From a bacterium (GTDB lineage: Bacteria > JAGOBX01): DNA of 64,000 nucleotides. Of the stretch, positions 8,289 through 17,558 are shown piece after piece. The position numbers were made by a program, and so were the translations under genes. The stretch lies in assembly GCA_029551925.1 (NCBI GenBank), contig JAKPEO010000086.1, forward strand, positions 5,993 to 69,992. The letters run 5' to 3'. The number at the start of each line of letters is the position of its first letter. The first letter of the stretch is position 1. The notes below the pieces were generated by a model. That model ran no database searches and was not told the origin of the DNA. It saw nothing but the letters and a program-made list of their open reading frames with translations.

Positions 8289-9401
8289 TTATTTTATACA
8301 ATACAAATGTCCGGGTAATTGACGGACTAAATTTTTTAGTTCTAATTTTGTCAAAACAGCGGCAAGATTATGCTCTGGCATATCCAATGCGTCCGCTAAA
8401 TCAGATAATTTTCTTGGAAGCGGAGTCAAAGTATTTAATACTTTTTCTTCAAATTCTGAAAGTTTTAATTTTTTGGTTGCAATTGACACTTGTTCGACAG
8501 TATTAAATTCTGAATAATCAGGCCGTAATTCATCTAAAATATCATCTACTGACTGCGTTAATTTCGCTTTTCCTAATTTAATAAGTTCGTTAGTGCCGAA
8601 ACTATTAATACTGCCGATTCTATCTGGTATCGCAAAAACTTCGCGATTTTGTTCGAGCGCCATTTCTGCGGTAATCAACGCTCCGCTTTTTTTGCCTGCT
8701 TGCACTACTAAAACTCCGAGCGACAACCCGCTGATTATTCTATTGCGCGCCGGAAAATTTTGTTTGGCGGCAATTGTATTCGGCGGATATTCAGTTAAAA
8801 ATACCACATTCGGATTTTCTAAAAATTTATCATAAAAATATCTATGTTCAGCAGGATAAATGCATTTTCTCATTAGCCCTGTGCCGAGCACGCAAATTGT
8901 GCGGCCATTAGATTTTACCGCTGTATTATGAGCGCAAATATCAATGCCTTTTGCAAAGCCGCTGACAATAGTAAATCCGCAATTACAAAGTTTTTCAGTA
9001 AAATTTTCAGTTACTCCGACAGCGTATTTACAAGCGAAACGCGAGCCAATTACCGCGACGGCATTATTATCTTTTGCAATTAAATTTTGAGTAGTATATA
9101 GAATCGGCGGCGGCATTTCTAAATTCGCTAAATTTTCAGGATAGTCCTTTGCGCCGTAATAAATAATATTAAAATTATGTTTTTTACAAGTTTCTAAAAT
9201 ATCAGAAATTTCAGCGGATAATTTTGCGCGCTGAATTTTATAAATTATTTTTGAAGTTATATTATTAATTTTTTTTAATTCTTTTTCTGAAGCGTTAAAT
9301 ACATTTTTCGGTTCATTAAAATTATCAATCAACTCTTTAAAGCGTTTGCTGTTAATATCGTCAATTGAATATAATAATAATGCCGCTGTAATATTATCCA
9401 T
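8289..9401 (-). CDS. dprA: DNA processing protein DprA
   Basis: The 370-residue product has an N-terminal SAM/HhH-like region. The Rossmann-like DprA core follows (GSRFACKYAV, GFAKGIDICAHNTAV, GLMRKCIYPAEHRYFYD, ARNRIISGLS), then a C-terminal winged-helix domain. DprA loads RecA on incoming single-stranded DNA during natural transformation. The start codon overlaps the stop of the preceding TPR lipoprotein gene by one base (TAATG), so the two are translated together. A ComEC-like gene at 30635-32134 supports natural competence. Confidence 0.95.
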   Translation of the reverse strand: MDNITAALLLYSIDDINSKRFKELIDNFNEPKNVFNASEKELKKINNITSKIIYKIQRAKLSAEISDILETCKKHNFNIIYYGAKDYPENLANLEMPPPILYTTQNLIAKDNNAVAVIGSRFACKYAVGVTENFTEKLCNCGFTIVSGFAKGIDICAHNTAVKSNGRTICVLGTGLMRKCIYPAEHRYFYDKFLENPNVVFLTEYPPNTIAAKQNFPARNRIISGLSLGVLVVQAGKKSGALITAEMALEQNREVFAIPDRIGSINSFGTNELIKLGKAKLTQSVDDILDELRPDYSEFNTVEQVSIATKKLKLSEFEEKVLNTLTPLPRKLSDLADALDMPEHNLAAVLTKLELKNLVRQLPGHLYCIK

Positions 9402-10174
9402 TATTCGAAGTTTTGCATTGATTTTTCAATATCAATTTTAGGATTAAACGATTTTGCTTGTTTTTTATATAAATCAGAATTCGCAGCATCATTCACTTTT
9501 GAATAAATATGCGCTAAATTCAAAGAAAACTGCGCTTTGAGTTCTTTGCTCGTTGTTTTATTCAACGCTTCTTTTATATAGTTTATCGCTTCAAAATATT
9601 CTCCTGAATTATAATAATATTTGCCGAGCATCGCAGCAGGTTTATATTCTGTCGCGCCGGCGCGTTCAACTGATTTTTTCATTAGTTCGATTGCTTCGTT
9701 TTTTTTGTCTAATTGATAATAATACAAAATACTCAATGAATACATAATTATCGAATTATCCGGCTGAAAAGATAATGCTTTTTTAAATAAATCTTCAGCT
9801 TTAAAACTAAATGATTTATCGTATTTTCCTTTATACGCATAAGCTACGCCTAAATAATAATTGGCATCTACATCTTCTGGTTTTATTGCGAGCGCTTTTG
9901 ACAAATATTCAATTGCCAAATCATACATTTCTTTTTGTAAAAATTTTATTCCTAATTGTCGAGACAACAGAAAATTTCCTTCAAATGCCGTAAGCATGAT
10001 AGATGTTATTTCATCAAATTCTTTAGCATTTTTTTGGAGAGTGTCGATATCAGCATTCTGCGTTTTTTTCAATTCTTGCAATCTTTCACGGACCGCTGAA
10101 TAATCGCCTTTTTTTGAGCAACTAATCGCATTGAAAATCAAAATCATTATAAAAATATATTTGATTTTTTTCAT
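9401..10174 (-). CDS. TPR-repeat lipoprotein
   Basis: The 257-residue protein begins with a lipoprotein signal, lipobox AISC with the cysteine at residue 19. At least three to four tetratricopeptide repeats follow (for example residues 75-110, AIEYLSKALAIKPEDVDANY). It is likely an outer-membrane-anchored scaffold; TPR lipoproteins act in pilus, cell-wall or secretion assembly, but no partner can be named. It sits between another lipoprotein gene (22 bases upstream) and dprA (1-base overlap). A role in the DNA-uptake or type IV pilus machine, like PilF/PilW, is possible but unproven. Confidence 0.75.
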   Translation of the reverse strand: MKKIKYIFIMILIFNAISCSKKGDYSAVRERLQELKKTQNADIDTLQKNAKEFDEITSIMLTAFEGNFLLSRQLGIKFLQKEMYDLAIEYLSKALAIKPEDVDANYYLGVAYAYKGKYDKSFSFKAEDLFKKALSFQPDNSIIMYSLSILYYYQLDKKNEAIELMKKSVERAGATEYKPAAMLGKYYYNSGEYFEAINYIKEALNKTTSKELKAQFSLNLAHIYSKVNDAANSDLYKKQAKSFNPKIDIEKSMQNFE

Positions 10175-10196
10175 AAAAAAATCCCTAATAAAAAAA

Positions 10197-10898
10197 TTAT
10201 TTAACTGCTATTTTTTCAAAATATTTATTCAAAATAAGATTATTCAATTCAATAAAATCATCTTTATTTTTAAATTCAATTACTGGTATTCTTTTTTTAT
10301 TATAAATAATTTGAGGCCAGCCGACTACTAATTTATCTTTTTGTTCGCTTATTAAAATATTAGTAATTATTAAGCCCTGTTCAGATACAAGCGTAACAGA
10401 CGCTTTAATCGGCTGCTTGCGTTTCTTAATATTTTTTTTTGTTTTTTTGATTGGCTCCTCTGGAATAATATTTATATCAACTATATGAGGCGTAAATTTC
10501 TTATAATTTTCAGCAAATGTCATATTTGGATTTTTTGAAAATTCAATTAATGTTTTTTTCATTTTTTCAAAAAAATTTTCAATTAATACGCTGTCCGCTG
10601 AAATATATTTGAATTCTTTTTTTGTATTCGGATTGCGATTGGCAGGCAGCAATAATTTATTACCTTCTAATTCAATAAAATTAATAGTAAAACAGTTATT
10701 TAATTCAACGGCAAAATAATTATTATTTTTTTTAACAGCGGTAATTACAAATTCATCTTTGATTTTTTTTTCTGAGGTATCTGCAACAGCCGCTAATGTT
10801 GACTGATTATTCAGCTGTTCGCTTTTTTTTTCTGGTTTTGAACAAGCGCAAAAATATAAAATCATCATCGCACAGAAAATAATTTTAGTGATTTTCAT
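10197..10898 (-). CDS. Hypothetical lipoprotein
   Basis: A 233-residue protein of no recognised family. I chose the ATG at 10898, giving the usual MKITK signal-peptide start; the frame extends to a TTG at 10910 without better support. A hydrophobic segment is followed by the lipobox-like FCAC with cysteine at about residue 19. After that comes a Lys-rich, low-complexity linker and a mixed alpha/beta domain. The middle contains a strongly basic run (KKTKKNIKKRKQP). It is the first gene of the lipoprotein-TPR-dprA cluster. Function unknown. Confidence 0.6.
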   Translation of the reverse strand: MKITKIIFCAMMILYFCACSKPEKKSEQLNNQSTLAAVADTSEKKIKDEFVITAVKKNNNYFAVELNNCFTINFIELEGNKLLLPANRNPNTKKEFKYISADSVLIENFFEKMKKTLIEFSKNPNMTFAENYKKFTPHIVDINIIPEEPIKKTKKNIKKRKQPIKASVTLVSEQGLIITNILISEQKDKLVVGWPQIIYNKKRIPVIEFKNKDDFIELNNLILNKYFEKIAVK

Positions 10899-10984
10899 TA
10901 CGCTAATCAAATTAATGCCTCTTCTTCTATTATCAAAAATCTAAATTAAACAATAAGTGTAATAAATAATTTATAAAAATTCAA

Positions 10985-11012
10985 TTGATTTTTCTAAAAT
11001 TTGATTTAATAT
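10985..11012 (+). promoter_or_regulatory. Candidate promoter for the PLD lipoprotein-ion channel pair
   Basis: TTGATT (10985-10990) and TAATAT (11007-11012) are separated by 16 bases in the divergent region between the two lipoprotein genes. The match is moderate and was found by eye. Confidence 0.4.
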
Positions 11013-11051
11013 TTACAACTTAAATTTAATAATAAAAAATAAAGCGTCTAT

Positions 11052-12134
11052 ATGCTAAAAAAAATATTTTTTTTAATTTTTGTAATTTCTATATTATTTG
11101 CTTGTCAGGAAAAAGATCAAAAAAAATCTACTGACAGCGAAAATATCGCTATCCCGCCGCAGCAGATTGAATATTCAAATACGCTTGAAGATACTGATAT
11201 AATTTTTGCGTGCAATCAAGATTATTTGCCTGTGTTATTAAAAGCAATAGACGAAAGCAAATACACAATTGATATTGTTCATTTTCAATTAAATCCAGAT
11301 AGAGTAATTTATCAAATATTAGACAAACTCAAAGACGCTGAAAAACGCGGTGTGAAAATACGGATATTATCAGAATCAGAATTAAAAGACAAAACATTAA
11401 AATCATATCAACGGATAAACAAAACAAATATTCAATACAAATTAGATACAGAGCGGCGCAAAACTCATTGTAAAATGTTTATATTCGATAGAACAGCGGT
11501 TTTACTCGGCTCAACGAATTTAAGTTATCAATCAATTCTAAATAATAATGAAACGAACATTTATATAAAAAATTCCGGATTAGCGAATTATTATACTGAA
11601 TATTTTAATTCTTTATGGCGCGATTCAAATAAAGAGCCGAATTTAGAAAATTTTAAATTAACCAACGCCGAGCCGATTGTCAATCGCGCGTATCTGCCAA
11701 AAGTAAAAGAACTAATTACAAATTCCAAAAAATACATTTATATTTATATGTATGGTTTAAGATTTGACGAGAGTTCAGACGAAAATCCGATAAAACAATT
11801 ATTAGATTTATTAATAGAAGCGCATAATCGCGGAGCAGATGTAAAACTCATAACAGAATTAAGCGATTACAATGATTTATTAAATCAATTCAATAATGAA
11901 GTAATATCATATTTAACAGAAAACGGCATAGAAGTGCGTTATGATCCGAAAGACAAAATCACGCATTCAAAATTAGTTATTATAGACGATAAGGTATTAA
12001 TCGGATCGACCAACTGGGGCTACGGCGCAATGTTTATGTATAACGAAGCGAATATATTATTAGACATTCCAAAAGCGACAAATTATTTTAAAGATTATTT
12101 TTTCAAATTATGGAATCTGCAAATAAAGCAATAA
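11052..12134 (+). CDS. Phospholipase D-family lipoprotein with two HKD motifs
   Basis: The 360-residue protein has a lipoprotein signal (LFAC, cysteine 18) and two complete PLD catalytic motifs. These are H139-x-K141-x4-D146 followed by GSTN, and H305-x-K307-x4-D312 followed by GSTNW. Two HKD motifs in one chain form one active site. The family includes phospholipases, cardiolipin synthases and nucleases. Membrane anchoring in the periplasm or outer membrane favours a lipid or extracellular DNA substrate, but the sequence does not decide. The ion channel gene follows after 12 bases, so the two are probably co-transcribed. Confidence 0.88.
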   Translation: MLKKIFFLIFVISILFACQEKDQKKSTDSENIAIPPQQIEYSNTLEDTDIIFACNQDYLPVLLKAIDESKYTIDIVHFQLNPDRVIYQILDKLKDAEKRGVKIRILSESELKDKTLKSYQRINKTNIQYKLDTERRKTHCKMFIFDRTAVLLGSTNLSYQSILNNNETNIYIKNSGLANYYTEYFNSLWRDSNKEPNLENFKLTNAEPIVNRAYLPKVKELITNSKKYIYIYMYGLRFDESSDENPIKQLLDLLIEAHNRGADVKLITELSDYNDLLNQFNNEVISYLTENGIEVRYDPKDKITHSKLVIIDDKVLIGSTNWGYGAMFMYNEANILLDIPKATNYFKDYFFKLWNLQIKQ

Positions 12135-12146
12135 CCTAAAAAATTA

Positions 12147-13121
12147 ATGAAAGAAAAAATTATTAAAATTATTTTAAAAATAGTTTTATTATTCGCATTA
12201 GGCATCGGCGGTTATATGTATATAGAAAATATGCCATTTTCCGATGCTTTATATATGACAATAATCACAGTCACAACAACCGGTTTATACGCCGGTCAAG
12301 CATTATCAGAGCCGGGCAAATATCTAACTATAATTTTAATAATATTAGGAATAACCATATTTATCCAAAGTATCAATGTATTTGCCTCAACAATATTATT
12401 TGAATATTATAACAATATCATCAAAAAAAGGAGATTATTAAAAATGATTGACAAATTATCCAATCATATAATTCTTTGCGGCGTCGGCGAACTTGGTTTT
12501 GAAATAGCCTCGGAATTTATCAAAAAAAACGAAAAATTTGTAGTAATAGACATAAATCCAAATGTTCGTCAAAAATTAGAAAATTATTTAGATAATCAAT
12601 GTTATTTTATCGAAGGCGACGCGGCAAACGATGATATTTTAATACAAGCCGGCATCAGCCGCGCAAAATGTTTATTAGCGGCATTAAACGACGATGCGCA
12701 AAATACATTCACGGTATTAAGCGCACGCGGATTAAACGCAAAAATAAAAATTGTCGCGCGCTGCATATCGCCGAAATCGCGCGCAAAATTACTGCGCGCC
12801 GGCGCTGATAAAATAATATTGCCAAACTTTATCGGCGCTAAAAGAATGGCTACGATTGCGTTAAGACCGGAAGTTGCTGATTTTGTTGATACATTATTAT
12901 ACGACGATCATAATGCGACTATAAGAATAGAGACAATAAAAATTCCAGCGCAATCTATATTAATAAATAAAACATTAAAAGAAATAAAATTGCCTATGCG
13001 CACAGGAGTAATAGTAGTAGCTGTAAAATCATTAGACGGCGAATTTATTTTTAATCCAGCGCATAATACAATAATAAAAGAAAACGATACGCTTATAATA
13101 TTAGGACCTGAAAAAAAATAA
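12147..13121 (+). CDS. Two-helix ion channel with C-terminal RCK (TrkA-N/TrkA-C) domains
   Basis: The 324-residue protein has the MthK-like plan: two membrane helices (about 8-24 and 58-84) around a pore loop, then an NAD/nucleotide-binding RCK domain. That domain has the GVGELG fold motif (112-117), the acidic end of strand two (VVIDIN) and a TrkA-C domain at about 230-324. The pore loop reads TVTTTGLYAG (41-50), not the TVGYGD-type filter of potassium channels, so selectivity may differ. It shares an operon with the PLD lipoprotein. The fold is secure; the transported ion is uncertain. Confidence 0.88.
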   Translation: MKEKIIKIILKIVLLFALGIGGYMYIENMPFSDALYMTIITVTTTGLYAGQALSEPGKYLTIILIILGITIFIQSINVFASTILFEYYNNIIKKRRLLKMIDKLSNHIILCGVGELGFEIASEFIKKNEKFVVIDINPNVRQKLENYLDNQCYFIEGDAANDDILIQAGISRAKCLLAALNDDAQNTFTVLSARGLNAKIKIVARCISPKSRAKLLRAGADKIILPNFIGAKRMATIALRPEVADFVDTLLYDDHNATIRIETIKIPAQSILINKTLKEIKLPMRTGVIVVAVKSLDGEFIFNPAHNTIIKENDTLIILGPEKK

Positions 13122-13201
13122 AATTAATATTTGAATTAATATCATCAAATAATTTCGATGAATTTGATAAAAAATATTGCGCTAATAACACTTAAAATTT
13201 A

Positions 13202-13230
13202 TTGACAAAAAAATATAGATATTGTATAGT
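13202..13230 (+). promoter_or_regulatory. Strong promoter of the polysaccharide precursor operon
   Basis: TTGACA (13202-13207), a 17-base spacer and TATAGT (13225-13230) lie about 45 bases before the epimerase start. It is one of the best sigma-70 matches in the window. The upstream part of this gap (13144-13168) holds only a weak 7-bp hairpin. Confidence 0.7.
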
Positions 13231-13276
13231 TTTTGTTTTTTAAATTGATTTTTATATATTTTTTTAGGATAATATA

Positions 13277-14245
13277 ATGAATTATTTAATTACAGGCGGC
13301 GCGGGTTTTGTTGGTTCGCATTTAGCAGAAACATTACTCAAACAAGGGCATAAAGTAATTATTATTGACGATTTATCTACTGGTTCGCTTAACAACATCA
13401 AATCATTTGAGAATCACCCAAATTTTACAAAATATATAGATACGATATTAAATGAAAAATTAATGGATAAACTAATAAGCGAAGCGGATTATGTATATCA
13501 TTTAGCCGCTGCTGTAGGCGTGAAATATATAATCGAAAATGCCCTTAAATCATTATTAATAAATGTCCGCGGCACTGAAATAATGCTTGAATATTGTCAT
13601 AAAAACAATAATAAACCGCTATTAATAACATCTACATCAGAAGTATATGGCAAAAACGAAAATGCGCCTTTTAATGAAACTGATGATAGCGTGATTGGCT
13701 CTACTGCTATTACGCGTTGGGGCTACGCTTGCTCTAAAATGTTTGATGAATTTTTAGCGTTCGCATATTATCGCGAGCGCAAACTGCCAGTCACAATCGT
13801 GCGATTATTCAATACTTGCGGTCCGCGGCAGACAGGACAATACGGTATGGTTATTCCTCGTTTTATAATGCAGGCATTAAAAAACGAAGCAATTACTGTT
13901 TATGGCGACGGCACGCAGACTCGCAGTTTTACTTCTGTGTATGATGTAGTTTGGGCATTGATAAAATTGTCAGAAACGAAAAATTCATTTGGCGAAATTT
14001 TCAATATAGGCAATAATGATCCGATAACTATTAGAGAATTAGCGGAATTAGTAATAAAATTAACAAACAGCAAATCAAAAATACAATACATAGATTATAA
14101 AGACGCTTTTTCAAGCGGATTTGAAGATATGAAATACAGGGTGCCTGATATTTCCAAAATCAAAAATTTTATCGGATATAACCCAAAAATAAAAATTGTC
14201 GAATTATTAAATTCAGTTATAGAAGAAAAAAAAACATTAATTTGA
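13277..14245 (+). CDS. NAD-dependent nucleotide-sugar epimerase/dehydratase
   Basis: The 322-residue extended short-chain dehydrogenase has the N-terminal NAD-binding TGGAGFVGSH (7-16). The catalytic serine region is TSTSEVYG, and the Y-x3-K active site is YACSK (about 155-159). The NTCGPRQTGQYG and GDGTQTRSF substrate-domain motifs of the UDP-glucose epimerase/UDP-glucuronate decarboxylase group are also present. It makes an activated sugar for surface polysaccharide. Which sugar is not decidable here. First gene of the operon, 10 bases before the dehydrogenase start. Confidence 0.88.
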   Translation: MNYLITGGAGFVGSHLAETLLKQGHKVIIIDDLSTGSLNNIKSFENHPNFTKYIDTILNEKLMDKLISEADYVYHLAAAVGVKYIIENALKSLLINVRGTEIMLEYCHKNNNKPLLITSTSEVYGKNENAPFNETDDSVIGSTAITRWGYACSKMFDEFLAFAYYRERKLPVTIVRLFNTCGPRQTGQYGMVIPRFIMQALKNEAITVYGDGTQTRSFTSVYDVVWALIKLSETKNSFGEIFNIGNNDPITIRELAELVIKLTNSKSKIQYIDYKDAFSSGFEDMKYRVPDISKIKNFIGYNPKIKIVELLNSVIEEKKTLI

Positions 14246-14255
14246 GGTGAAGTAT

Positions 14256-15563
14256 ATGACAAACTTATCAAAAAAAATAAAAAATAAAACTGCAAAAGTT
14301 GGAATTATTGGACTTGGCTATGTCGGACTGCCGTTAGCTGTAGAATTTGCTAAAGCAGGTTTTTATGTGACTGGCATAGATATTTCAAATGATGTAATCT
14401 CAAAAATTTCCAAAGGTATATCGTATATAATTGATGTTCAATCAAGCGATGTGGCGAGATTAGTAAAATCAGGACTTTTACGCGTGACAAATGATTTTTC
14501 TGTTATTTCAGAATTAGACACAATAAATATTTGCGTGCCTACGCCTTTAAGAAAATCAAAGGATCCCGATGTGTCTTTTATAATAACGGCAGTAACAGAA
14601 ATCCAAAAATATATCAGAAAAGGACAATTAGTAATATTAGAAAGTACGACATATCCTGGCACCACAGAAGAAGTAGTCAGACCATTATTAGAAGAAAGTG
14701 GTTTAAAAGTCGGCGAAGATTTCTATTTAGCATTTTCGCCAGAGCGCGTAGATCCCGGCAACAAAAAATATAACACTAAAAATACGCCGAAAGTAGTAGG
14801 CGGCACAACGCCAAAATGTTGTGAAATAAGCAAATTATTTTATTCACAAGTAATAGATACGGTTATTTCAGTAAGTTCTACGCAGACTGCGGAATTAGTG
14901 AAATTATTAGAAAACACTTTTCGCGCAGTAAATATTGGATTAGTAAATGAAATGGCTATAATGTGCGATAAATTAGGTATAGACATTTGGGAAGTAATAG
15001 ATGCGGCGGCAACGAAGCCGTTTGGTTTTATGCCTTTTTATCCAGGTCCGGGGTTAGGCGGACATTGCATACCAATAGATCCATTGTATTTATCGTGGAA
15101 AGCAAAATTCTATAATTTTACAACGCGCTTTATTGAATTAGCCGACGAAGTAAATAGTTTAATGCCTGATTATGTTATTTCAAAAATTTCGCAAGCGCTT
15201 AATGACGCAAAAAAATGTATCAACGGTTCAAAAATATTAGTAATGGGCATAACATATAAAGCAAATATCAGCGATATGCGCGAATCACCAGCAATTACAA
15301 TTATTGAAAAATTAGAAAAACAAAAAGCGGTAATTTCATATAATGATCCTTTTGTGCCTGAAGTGGTAATTGACAATAAATTATATCATTCTGTATCGCT
15401 TGATAAAAACATCATAAAAAAATTTGATTTAGTTGTTATTACTGCAGGACATTCTGTATATAACTGGTCCAAAATTTTGACTGATGAACAGATTATCGTT
15501 GTTGATACGCGCAATGCTCTTAAAAACGAGAAAAAAATAAAATGCAAATTGTATAAAATTTAA
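14256..15563 (+). CDS. Nucleotide-sugar 6-dehydrogenase (UDP-HexNAc dehydrogenase, WbpA/WecC type)
   Basis: I start the gene at ATG 14256; the GTG at 14247 is part of the GAGGTGA ribosome site (14244-14250). The 435-residue product has the NAD motif GLGYVGLPLA, ESTTYPGTTEE, FSPERVDPGN and the catalytic GxGLGGHCIPIDP with its cysteine. FSPERVDPGN and the overall length point to UDP-N-acetyl-hexosamine 6-dehydrogenases, which make UDP-HexNAcA for O-antigen or capsule. Paired with the epimerase gene, it would supply an aminosugar uronic acid. Confidence 0.9.
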   Translation: MTNLSKKIKNKTAKVGIIGLGYVGLPLAVEFAKAGFYVTGIDISNDVISKISKGISYIIDVQSSDVARLVKSGLLRVTNDFSVISELDTINICVPTPLRKSKDPDVSFIITAVTEIQKYIRKGQLVILESTTYPGTTEEVVRPLLEESGLKVGEDFYLAFSPERVDPGNKKYNTKNTPKVVGGTTPKCCEISKLFYSQVIDTVISVSSTQTAELVKLLENTFRAVNIGLVNEMAIMCDKLGIDIWEVIDAAATKPFGFMPFYPGPGLGGHCIPIDPLYLSWKAKFYNFTTRFIELADEVNSLMPDYVISKISQALNDAKKCINGSKILVMGITYKANISDMRESPAITIIEKLEKQKAVISYNDPFVPEVVIDNKLYHSVSLDKNIIKKFDLVVITAGHSVYNWSKILTDEQIIVVDTRNALKNEKKIKCKLYKI

Positions 15564-15584
15564 TAATGATTTTACAATATATTA

Positions 15585-16676
15585 ATGTTTGATTATTTAG
15601 AAGTATTATTAGATTATTTCAAAAGATATAAATTCTTATATAACTATGGTTTGATTCCGAGCGCTGTATGTGCGTTTATTTGCGCTATAATATCAACGAT
15701 AATAGTAAAGAAAATCGCGGTTTTTTTTAATATTGTAGATATTCCAAACGCCAGAAAAATCCATACTAAACCAATACCATTATTAGGCGGAATAGCGATA
15801 TTTTCTGGCTTTATAATTTCTCTGTTATTTTATAATTACAAATACGGCGCTTTGATAATATTCGATTTCAAATTTATAATTATTTTAGCTACTGCGGTTT
15901 TTATGCTTATTATCGGAATAATAGACGACATAAAACATTTAAAACCGCTGACCAAATTAATATGTCAAATAATCGCAGCGATTATAGTCGTATTTATTGC
16001 AGGAGTAAAAATTGATTTTTTTCGCTATAATATTATTAATCTAATTATAACTATTTGTTGGATTGTTATAATTACTAATTCTTTTAATTTATTAGACAAT
16101 ATGGACGGCTTATCAGCAGGCATTGCGGCAATATCATTATTTTTATTTTTTATAATTGCCATCACTCAAAATGAATATAATAATGCTTTAATATGTTTAT
16201 TGTTGAGTTTCAGCGCTGCCGGTTTTCTTTTATTCAACTATAATCCTGCTTCTATATTTATGGGGGATGGCGGCAGTTTATTTTTAGGTTTTTTTGTGTC
16301 TGTTATTGCTATCAATAATAGTTATCTTAAATTCTCGCTATTAACGCGGCTGCCAATATTAATACCTGTATTGGTTTTGTTCATTCCGCTATACGATACG
16401 CTGTCAGTTATCTTTATTCGCAGAAAATTAGGAATATCTATATTCAAAGCAGATAAACGGCATTTTTCACATAGATTAGTAAATTTAGGGCTCTCGCAAC
16501 GCGCCGCTGTATTAATAATATATTTAGCGACTTTATCAACAGGTATAACTGCTACATTATTAACAAAATTAACGCTCATTGACGCCATAATAATTATTCT
16601 ACATACATTTATGGTATTCGGTATAATAGCTATTCTTGAATGGTATAGTTTCAAAAAAAATGATAATAATATATAA
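15585..16676 (+). CDS. Undecaprenyl-phosphate sugar-1-phosphate transferase (WecA/TagO family)
   Basis: The 363-residue multi-spanning protein carries all family motifs: KIHTKPIPLLGG, GIIDDIKHL (metal-binding Asp pair), NLLDNMDGLSAG, FMGDGGSLFLG and the C-terminal HFSHRL histidine motif. It starts polysaccharide synthesis by moving a sugar phosphate from a UDP-sugar to the lipid carrier in the inner membrane. A second homologue lies at 48936-50000. The 3' end overlaps the next gene by 17 bases. Confidence 0.92.
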   Translation: MFDYLEVLLDYFKRYKFLYNYGLIPSAVCAFICAIISTIIVKKIAVFFNIVDIPNARKIHTKPIPLLGGIAIFSGFIISLLFYNYKYGALIIFDFKFIIILATAVFMLIIGIIDDIKHLKPLTKLICQIIAAIIVVFIAGVKIDFFRYNIINLIITICWIVIITNSFNLLDNMDGLSAGIAAISLFLFFIIAITQNEYNNALICLLLSFSAAGFLLFNYNPASIFMGDGGSLFLGFFVSVIAINNSYLKFSLLTRLPILIPVLVLFIPLYDTLSVIFIRRKLGISIFKADKRHFSHRLVNLGLSQRAAVLIIYLATLSTGITATLLTKLTLIDAIIIILHTFMVFGIIAILEWYSFKKNDNNI

Positions 16677-17550
16677 TCTTTTCATTCTTGCGAGACCTAA
16701 ACAATGGCTCAAAAATATTTTTGTTTTTGCAGCTTTGATTTTTGCTGTAAAATTTTTTGATTTATCCGCTATATTAAAAACAATTTTGGGATTTATAGCA
16801 TTTTGTTTGACTTCAAGCAGTATCTATATAATTAATGATATATGCGACAAAGAAAAAGATAGATTACACCCCCAAAAAAAAAATCGACCACTTGCAGCGG
16901 ATAAAATATCAGTCAATCAAGCATTAATTTTTTCGATTGTTTTATTAATAATCGGATTAATTATCGGCTATTTAGTTAGTCCTACCACCAAATATTTTCT
17001 ATATTCATTATTATTCTATTTTGCTATTACTTGCGCTTATTCGTTTTATCTAAAAAATTTTGTGATATTAGATGTAATAATTATCGCTATCGGCTTTGTC
17101 ATTCGCGCAATTGCTGGCGCTTTTATTATTAATGTAGAAATATCGAACTGGCTGTTGCTTTGTTCATTTTTACTGGCATTATTAATAGGTTTTGGCAAGC
17201 GGCGCAATGAATTAATTACATTAGGCGAAAATGCTAATAGTCACAGAAAAAATTTAAAAGAATATACGACGACAATAACAGATTATTTTATTTTAATAAT
17301 TTCAAGCGCCGCAATTATAGCGTATTCGTTGTATTGTATGTCAGAACGCACGCGTCAGCAATTTCACACAGACAATTTAAAATATACTATTCCATTTGTA
17401 GTATATGGAATATTACGATATATTTATATCATCATTTATAATAACGAAGGCGGCGAACCCGAAAATTTATTATTAAAAGATAAAGGTCTGCTTATAAATT
17501 TTTTATTGTGGACAATCTCAATTATTTTAATTATTGCATTATATAGATAG
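16660..17550 (+). CDS. UbiA-family prenyltransferase, decaprenyl-phosphate phosphoribosyltransferase-like
   Basis: From ATG 16660 the product is 296 residues with about eight membrane helices. A TTG further upstream also keeps the frame open but lies inside the preceding gene. It begins ARPKQWLKN and has the metal-binding NDICDKEKDRLHP motif. Both are characteristic of DPPR synthases, which attach phosphoribose to polyprenyl phosphate on the way to decaprenyl-phospho-arabinose. It lies in a polysaccharide operon, which suits a lipid-linked pentose donor; no DprE1/DprE2 genes are in view. Confidence 0.85.
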   Translation: MIIIYNLFILARPKQWLKNIFVFAALIFAVKFFDLSAILKTILGFIAFCLTSSSIYIINDICDKEKDRLHPQKKNRPLAADKISVNQALIFSIVLLIIGLIIGYLVSPTTKYFLYSLLFYFAITCAYSFYLKNFVILDVIIIAIGFVIRAIAGAFIINVEISNWLLLCSFLLALLIGFGKRRNELITLGENANSHRKNLKEYTTTITDYFILIISSAAIIAYSLYCMSERTRQQFHTDNLKYTIPFVVYGILRYIYIIIYNNEGGEPENLLLKDKGLLINFLLWTISIILIIALYR

Positions 17551-17558
17551 GGAATGAT

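Noticed and set aside
13122-13201. Terminator of the ion channel gene
   Set aside because: Only a weak 7-bp hairpin (13144-13168) with a large loop is seen; not strong enough to call.
16322-16654. Minus-strand 110-codon frame
   Set aside because: Antisense to the WecA-like gene, whose catalytic motifs cover the same bases.
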